NCBI GenBank assembly: GCA_023461075.1
Contig: JAEWNY010000122.1
Location: 1-9,521 of the forward strand
Origin: Pseudomonadota bacterium
GTDB lineage: Bacteria > Pseudomonadota > Gammaproteobacteria > Xanthomonadales > Xanthomonadaceae
Direction: 5' to 3'
DNA length: 9,521 bases
This document shows positions 6,430-9,521 of this stretch, piece by piece. The position numbers and the translations under genes are program-made. The notes beneath the pieces were generated by a model. That model was not told the origin of the DNA and searched no databases. It saw only the letters and a list, made by a program, of their open reading frames with translations. Positions within the stretch are counted from its first letter, which is position 1. Each line of letters opens with the position of its first letter.

Positions 6430-7418
6430 CCATCCCCGCACGCTTCGATGCCTTCCGCATCCACGAAGATGCCGCCGGTTATCGCAGCGGCATCGAACAG
6501 ATCGGGCTGGATGACCTTTCTCCCGGCGAGGTCGTCATCCAGACCGCGTATTCCTCGGTGAACTACAAGGACGCGCTGGCCGGCACCGGTCAGGGCAAGA
6601 TCCTGCGCCGCTTCCCGCTGGTCGGCGGGATCGATGTCGCAGGCCACGTCGTCGAATCACGCGACCCGGCGTTCAAGGAAGGCGATGCCGTGCTGGTCAC
6701 CGGCTGCGGTCTGTCGGAAACCCGCGATGGCGGCTATTCGCGATTCGCGCGGATCGAATCCAAGTGGGCCATTGCACTGCCCGCGGATCTGTCGATGCGC
6801 GAGGCGATGATCCTCGGCACCGCCGGCTTCACCGCCGCGCTGGCCTTGCTGCGGATGCACGACAACCGCCAATCGCCTGCGCTGGGGCCGATCGCGATCA
6901 CTGGCGCAACCGGCGGGGTCGGCTCGCTCGGCATCGCCATCTTTTCGCGCGCCGGATATGAGGTGCACGCGATCAGCGGCAAGGCCAACCAGCATGACTA
7001 CCTCAAGTCACTCGGCGCGACTCAGGTGCTGGGGCGTGATGCGCTGGCCAGCCACGCACCAATGGCCTCCGCGCGCTTCGGCGGCGGCCTCGACAACGTC
7101 GGCGGCCCGATGCTGGCCAGCCTGCTGGCGCAGACCGCGCCGTACGGCAACGTGGCCAGCGCAGGTTTGGCGGCGAGCGCCGAGTTGCCGACCACCGTCA
7201 TGCCCTTCATCATCCGCGGCGTGTCGCTGCTGGGCGTGGCCTCGGCCGGCACCGCGCGCGACATCCGCGAGCAGGTCTGGGCGCATCTTGCCGGCGACTG
7301 GAAGCCGGCCAATCTCGATGCGATCTGCACAGCCGAAACCGATCTGGCCGGCCTGCCGGCGGTCTTTGATCGCATGTTGTCCGGCGGCTCTCTCGGGCGC
7401 ACCCTGGTGCGACTCTGA
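6426..7418 (+). CDS. yhdH: YhdH/AcuI-type NADPH-dependent acrylyl-CoA reductase (quinone oxidoreductase-like)
   Basis: A 330-residue zinc-free medium-chain dehydrogenase/reductase of the YhdH/YhfP family. Members reduce acrylyl-CoA to propionyl-CoA with NADPH and remove this toxic electrophile. Visible features are SSVNYKDALAGTGQGKI (Asn46-Tyr47-Lys48-Asp49), FPLVGGIDVAGHV, LGTAGFTAAL, the nucleotide-binding GATGGVGS (160-167), SGKANQHDYLKSLGA and LPTTVMPFIIRG near the C-terminus. All align well with E. coli YhdH as I recall it. The start is the ATG at 6426, preceded by GGAGG at 6417-6421 with a 4-base spacer. This ATG overlaps the stop of the LOG gene (ATGA), so the two are probably translationally coupled. 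An in-frame TTG at 6378 lies inside the LOG gene and is not needed. Nothing else in the window points to a propionate or DMSP pathway, so the role is probably general detoxification. Confidence 0.93.
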   Translation: MTIPARFDAFRIHEDAAGYRSGIEQIGLDDLSPGEVVIQTAYSSVNYKDALAGTGQGKILRRFPLVGGIDVAGHVVESRDPAFKEGDAVLVTGCGLSETRDGGYSRFARIESKWAIALPADLSMREAMILGTAGFTAALALLRMHDNRQSPALGPIAITGATGGVGSLGIAIFSRAGYEVHAISGKANQHDYLKSLGATQVLGRDALASHAPMASARFGGGLDNVGGPMLASLLAQTAPYGNVASAGLAASAELPTTVMPFIIRGVSLLGVASAGTARDIREQVWAHLAGDWKPANLDAICTAETDLAGLPAVFDRMLSGGSLGRTLVRL

Positions 7419-7423
7419 CGCCA

Positions 7424-7452
7424 TTCACGCCGCCCCGGGCAACGGATAGAAT
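7424..7452 (+). promoter_or_regulatory. sigma70-like promoter for the PilH-like regulator
   Basis: TTCACG (7424-7429, 4 of 6 to TTGACA) and TAGAAT (7447-7452, 5 of 6 to TATAAT) are separated by exactly 17 bases. The -10 lies 23 bases before the ATG at 7476, which leaves a short leader containing the ribosome-binding site AAGGGGA (7464-7470). The element begins 5 bases after the yhdH stop, and no terminator is seen in between. The regulator may therefore also receive read-through transcription. Confidence 0.5.
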
Positions 7453-7475
7453 GCGGGGAACACAAGGGGAACCGC

Positions 7476-7853
7476 ATGGCACGCATCCTGGTCATTGATG
7501 ACTCGCCCTCGCAGCTGATGGGCATCCGTCGCATCGTCGAGAAACTCGGCCACGAATGCCTGACCGCCGAGGACGGCGCGCAAGGCGTCGACTCTGCCAA
7601 GGCCGAGTTGCCCGACCTGATCCTGATGGACGTGGTGATGCCCAATCTCAACGGCTTCCAGGCCACCCGTGCAATCACCCGCAACGAATCGACATCGCAC
7701 ATCCCGGTGATCCTGGTCACTACCAAGGACCAGGAAACCGACAAGGTCTGGGGCATGCGCCAGGGCGCGAAGGGCTATCTGACCAAACCGTTCACCGAAG
7801 CCGAACTGTCCGCCGCCATCGACGGCGCGCTCCCGGCAGTCGAGGCCGGCTGA
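7476..7853 (+). CDS. pilH: PilH-like single-domain response regulator
   Basis: A 125-residue CheY-like receiver with no output domain. Visible phosphorylation residues are the acidic pair Asp8/Asp9, the phospho-acceptor Asp52 in LILMDVVMP, Thr82 in ILVTTKD and Lys104 in YLTKP. The stretch NGFQATRAITRN...TTKDQETDKVWGMRQGAKGYLTKP is very close to PilH of the type IV pilus Chp system, as I remember the Pseudomonas protein. PilH-type receivers influence pilus retraction and twitching, and may act as phosphate sinks. ATG 7476 has a strong ribosome-binding site (AAGGGGA, 5-base spacer) and its own promoter candidate. pilG, pilI, pilJ and a CheA-type kinase are not in the window, so this is either a stand-alone pilH or a paralogue. 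It converges on the chaperone gene with a 23-bp gap. The receiver assignment is certain. The PilH name is likely but not proven. Confidence 0.85.
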   Translation: MARILVIDDSPSQLMGIRRIVEKLGHECLTAEDGAQGVDSAKAELPDLILMDVVMPNLNGFQATRAITRNESTSHIPVILVTTKDQETDKVWGMRQGAKGYLTKPFTEAELSAAIDGALPAVEAG

Positions 7854-7876
7854 ACCCGGAGCCGCCTGCCGGCTTA

Positions 7877-8785
7877 TCAGGTATCGCCAGCAAATGCAGC
7901 TTTGAGGTCTTGGTAGGCGGCCTTCTGGCGTTCGTTGCGGGCTATCGGCGCCAGCACCTCAAGCTCCACGATCTGGTCGCCGGGTTGCGTGCCGGGCAGG
8001 CCGCGTCCACGCAGGCGCAGCTTCCTGCCGGCCTCCGAGCCTGACGGAATCTTCAATTCAACCGGGCCGCCCAGCGTCGGCACCGTCACCGTGTCGCCCA
8101 GCGCCGCCTGCCAAGGCATCACCGACACGATGTGGATGAGGTTGCGGCCATCGACCTCGAACTGCGGATGCGCGGCGTACTCCATTTCCAGCAGCAGGTC
8201 GCCTCCACCGTTGCCCTGGCCGCGCAGGCGGATCGCCTGTCCCGGCTTGATGCCTTTGGGAACCTTGACGTCCAGCGACTTGCCATTGATGCCGATGCGC
8301 ACCGAATCCCCGCGATAGACCGCTTCCAGCGGCACGCTCAGTTTGGCGCGGGTATCGCCACGCGGCGCCGGGCGGCCGTGCTGCGGGCCGCCTCCGGGAC
8401 CGCCACGAAAACCGCCGCGGCCGAACACCTGCTCGAAGAAATCGCTGAAGCCACCGCCTGCGCCGCCGCCGGCGAAGATCTCCTCGTAGTCGAAATCCGG
8501 CTGACCACCGGGGCCGCCGTAGCCTCCACCGAAGCCGCCCGGCGGCGGCACATCGTCGCCCGGACGATATCCGCGCGCACGCAACTGGTCGTAGGCGGCG
8601 CGCTTCTGCGGGTCACGCAACGCTTCATACGCCTCGTTGACCGCCTTGAATTTTTCTTCGGCGGCCGCTTCCTTGCTGACATCGGGATGGTATTTGCGCG
8701 CAAGCCGCCGGTACGCGGTCTTGATTTCGGCATCACCGGCACCCGGTTCGACCCCGAGGATCTCGTAGTAATCCTTGAACTGCAT
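7877..8785 (-). CDS. cbpA: DnaJ-family co-chaperone of the CbpA type (no zinc finger)
   Basis: A 302-residue Hsp40 co-chaperone that delivers substrates to DnaK and stimulates its ATPase. Domains in order: a J-domain (about 3-66) with the essential HPD at 33-35; a Gly/Phe-rich region (about 83-137) containing FSDFFEQVFG; and a two-part beta-sandwich substrate-binding domain from about 144 to the end. The protein has no cysteine, so the CxxCxGxG zinc finger of DnaJ proper is absent. This places it with CbpA-like proteins, whose length it matches (E. coli 306). GGAGG (minus strand, 8795-8791) lies 5 bases before the ATG at 8785 and fixes that start. A GTG two codons upstream overlaps the ribosome-binding site. 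The gene ends in tandem stops TGA-TAA. A sigma32-like promoter lies upstream. No cbpM gene is visible on either side. The neighbour on the promoter side is a divergent peroxiredoxin gene. Confidence 0.94.
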   Translation of the reverse strand: MQFKDYYEILGVEPGAGDAEIKTAYRRLARKYHPDVSKEAAAEEKFKAVNEAYEALRDPQKRAAYDQLRARGYRPGDDVPPPGGFGGGYGGPGGQPDFDYEEIFAGGGAGGGFSDFFEQVFGRGGFRGGPGGGPQHGRPAPRGDTRAKLSVPLEAVYRGDSVRIGINGKSLDVKVPKGIKPGQAIRLRGQGNGGGDLLLEMEYAAHPQFEVDGRNLIHIVSVMPWQAALGDTVTVPTLGGPVELKIPSGSEAGRKLRLRGRGLPGTQPGDQIVELEVLAPIARNERQKAAYQDLKAAFAGDT

Positions 8786-8790
8786 CGCCA

Positions 8791-8795
8791 CCTCC
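8791..8795 (-). promoter_or_regulatory. ribosome-binding site that fixes the cbpA start
   Basis: The minus strand reads GGAGGTGGCGATG. GGAGG is at the ideal 5-base distance from the ATG at 8785-8783. A GTG start at 8791 would overlap the Shine-Dalgarno sequence, so the two-residue longer form is unlikely. Confidence 0.85.
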
Positions 8796-8812
8796 GACCA
8801 CGGTCTGTCTAC

Positions 8813-8842
8813 AAGATGGGCCCGATGGCCGATGCGATCAAG
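8813..8842 (-). promoter_or_regulatory. sigma32 (heat-shock) type promoter upstream of cbpA
   Basis: On the minus strand CTTGAT (8842-8837) is followed after 15 bases by GCCCATCTT (8821-8813). The sigma32 consensus is CTTGAA, about 13-15 bases, then CCCCATNT. The -10 matches 7 of 8 and the -35 matches 5 of 6. The E. coli dnaK P1 promoter also carries CTTGAT, with a 14-base spacer. A start a few bases downstream would give a leader of roughly 20 bases that includes the GGAGG site. Family role, spacing and position agree, but this is read by eye. Confidence 0.55.
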
Positions 8843-8847
8843 CGGTG

Positions 8848-8880
8848 TTGACGGATTCTTTCACCTTGCCGGCCTAGACT
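8848..8880 (+). promoter_or_regulatory. weak sigma70-like promoter candidate for the peroxiredoxin gene
   Basis: TTGACG (8848-8853, 5 of 6) and TAGACT (8875-8880, 4 of 6) stand upstream of the ATG at 8910. The spacer is 21 bases, longer than the usual 16-18, so either one element is wrong or an activator is needed. The -35 lies next to the divergent cbpA promoter. I see no clear OxyR-type site in the 124-bp gap. Confidence 0.25.
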
Positions 8881-8909
8881 TGTCGCAGGTCCGGCGCAGG
8901 CAGCAGGCA

Positions 8910-9392
8910 ATGACGATCGAGGTTGGCCAGTCCGTCCCCGAGACGGTGCTCCAGGTGATCCGCAGCGGTGTCGAACAGGTCGACACGCGTGCCTTGTTCG
9001 ATGGCAGGCGCGTGGTGCTGTTCGCGGTACCCGGCGCGTTCACGCCGACCTGCAGCGAACGCCACCTGCCCGGCTACGTCGAGCACTACGATGCATTCAA
9101 GAAACGCGGCATCGAGGTCATGTGCGTCTCGGTCAACGATCCCTTCGTCATGCACGCTTGGGGCGAATCGCAGGGCGTTCCGGATGGACTGTGGATGCTG
9201 GCCGATGGCAATGGCGACCTGACCCGCGCGCTGGGACTCGAGATGGATGCCAGCGGCTACGGCATGGGCCTGCGCAGCAAGCGCTACGCACTGTATGCCG
9301 AGGACGGCATCGTCAGGGACCTGCAAGTCGAAGCGCCCGGCGAGTTGCGGGTATCGACCGCCGAGAACATGCTTTCACGCATGCCCGCCTGA
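8910..9392 (+). CDS. Prx5-type peroxiredoxin, one-Cys form
   Basis: A 160-residue thiol peroxidase of the Prx5/AHP1 family that reduces hydrogen peroxide and organic hydroperoxides in the cytoplasm. The active-site motif VPGAFTPTCSERHLPGY places the peroxidatic Cys48 with Pro41 and Thr45 (PxxxTxxC). The conserved Arg125 lies in SKRYAL. NDPFVMHAW and a glycine-rich GYGMGLRSKRY are also typical. Only one other cysteine is present, Cys72, and there is none near residue 150, where human PRDX5 carries its resolving cysteine. The enzyme therefore probably works as a one-Cys type with an external thiol such as glutathione/glutaredoxin. The start is the ATG at 8910: family alignment begins there, and AGG at 8898-8900 lies 9 bases upstream. 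The same frame extends further upstream but only through the intergenic region. It is divergent from cbpA, and a new gene follows after 43 bp. Confidence 0.94.
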   Translation: MTIEVGQSVPETVLQVIRSGVEQVDTRALFDGRRVVLFAVPGAFTPTCSERHLPGYVEHYDAFKKRGIEVMCVSVNDPFVMHAWGESQGVPDGLWMLADGNGDLTRALGLEMDASGYGMGLRSKRYALYAEDGIVRDLQVEAPGELRVSTAENMLSRMPA

Positions 9393-9435
9393 ATCCTTCA
9401 AGCCGACTACTTCAACAACCAAAGGACACATCCTG

Positions 9436-9521
9436 ATGGCCACCCAGAAAAAGCCAGCCAAGAAGCCAGCTGCGACGCCGGCGGAAGATACACACTTCAC
9501 TTCGGTGAAGACCCTGCGCGA
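9436..9521 (+). CDS. start of an unidentified protein, truncated by the window edge
   Basis: An ATG at 9436 with AAGGA (9422-9426) 9 bases upstream opens a frame that stays open for 28 codons to the edge. The N-terminus is a Lys/Ala/Pro-rich tail (MATQKKPAKKPAATPAEDTH) followed by FTSVKTLR. Too little is visible to name it. The tail followed by a VKTLR-type helix start, and the place behind a peroxiredoxin gene, would fit a bacterioferritin-like ferritin protein. This is a guess. With only 43 bp between them it may be co-transcribed with the peroxiredoxin gene, and I see no terminator in the gap. An RNA hairpin lies inside codons 20-25. Confidence 0.7.
   Translation, partial: MATQKKPAKKPAATPAEDTHFTSVKTLR
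9495..9510 (+). other. perfect 6-bp hairpin with UUCG tetraloop inside the 5' coding region
   Basis: CTTCAC-TTCG-GTGAAG is an exact inverted repeat with a C(UUCG)G loop, one of the most stable RNA tetraloops. It covers codons 20-25 of the gene that starts at 9436. CCCTGCGCGA rather than a T run follows, so it is not an intrinsic terminator. It may affect early elongation, mRNA stability or protein binding, or it may be chance. Confidence 0.6.

Noticed and set aside
7845..7873. Bidirectional terminator between pilH and cbpA
   Set aside because: GCCGGC occurs at 7845-7850 and 7868-7873 and could pair, but each copy is itself palindromic, the loop is 17 bases, and neither strand has a proper T run.
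8132..8851. Plus-strand open frame of 239 codons opposite cbpA
   Set aside because: It is the antisense of the J-domain protein. It has no recognisable domain, and its composition is that of a complementary frame.
8775..8909. Longer peroxiredoxin starting at 8775
   Set aside because: The extra 45 residues would read through the divergent promoter region and into the start of cbpA, and they do not resemble Prx5 or a signal peptide.
1..9521. Mobile element, CRISPR array, toxin-antitoxin or defence system
   Set aside because: No spaced repeats, transposase, integrase, terminal inverted repeats or tRNA-linked junction were seen. Gene content and codon use look uniform and chromosomal.

Overview
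The window reads as GC-rich chromosomal DNA from a gammaproteobacterium. The best guess is the Xanthomonadaceae/Lysobacteraceae, from the style of the SucB and Lpd proteins, a PilH-type regulator and the high-GC codon use. This placement rests on recognition of protein families, not on a search. Gene content is mostly core metabolism and stress physiology. I see no insertion sequence, phage gene, CRISPR array, tRNA or rRNA, and nothing that marks an accessory island.

Left part (1-5031): the 2-oxoglutarate dehydrogenase complex of the TCA cycle in the order sucA (E1, 5' end outside the window), sucB (E2) and lpdA (E3). A short GC-rich hairpin followed by four T residues lies between sucB and lpdA and looks like an intrinsic terminator or attenuator. 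It could set E3 output apart from E1/E2, which fits because E3 is shared with other complexes.

Middle part (5044-7418): a same-strand run directly behind lpdA. It holds a small soluble protein resembling DUF4298 (5044-5382), a four-helix DUF3147-type inner-membrane protein with a TTG start (5395-5739), a LOG-family nucleotide phosphoribohydrolase (5821-6429) and a YhdH/AcuI-type NADPH oxidoreductase (6426-7418). The last two overlap by 4 bases and are probably translationally coupled. All six genes from sucA to the LOG gene lie in one reading frame, because every gap is a multiple of three. This produces a 3.8-kb open frame on the opposite strand that I regard as an artefact.

Right part (7419-9521): a stand-alone PilH-like response regulator with its own sigma70-like promoter (7476-7853). 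It converges on a zinc-finger-free DnaJ/CbpA-type co-chaperone on the minus strand (7877-8785). That gene has a strong RBS and, upstream of it, a good match to a sigma32 heat-shock promoter. Divergent from it is a one-Cys Prx5-type peroxiredoxin (8910-9392). It is followed by the first 28 codons of another gene (9436 to the edge), which contains a perfect 6-bp hairpin with a UUCG tetraloop.

I do not see an undescribed multi-gene system. The best leads are the heat-shock-type promoter on cbpA, the non-canonical E1/E3-binding domain of SucB, the UUCG hairpin inside the last gene, the orphan PilH and the sucB/lpdA attenuator.
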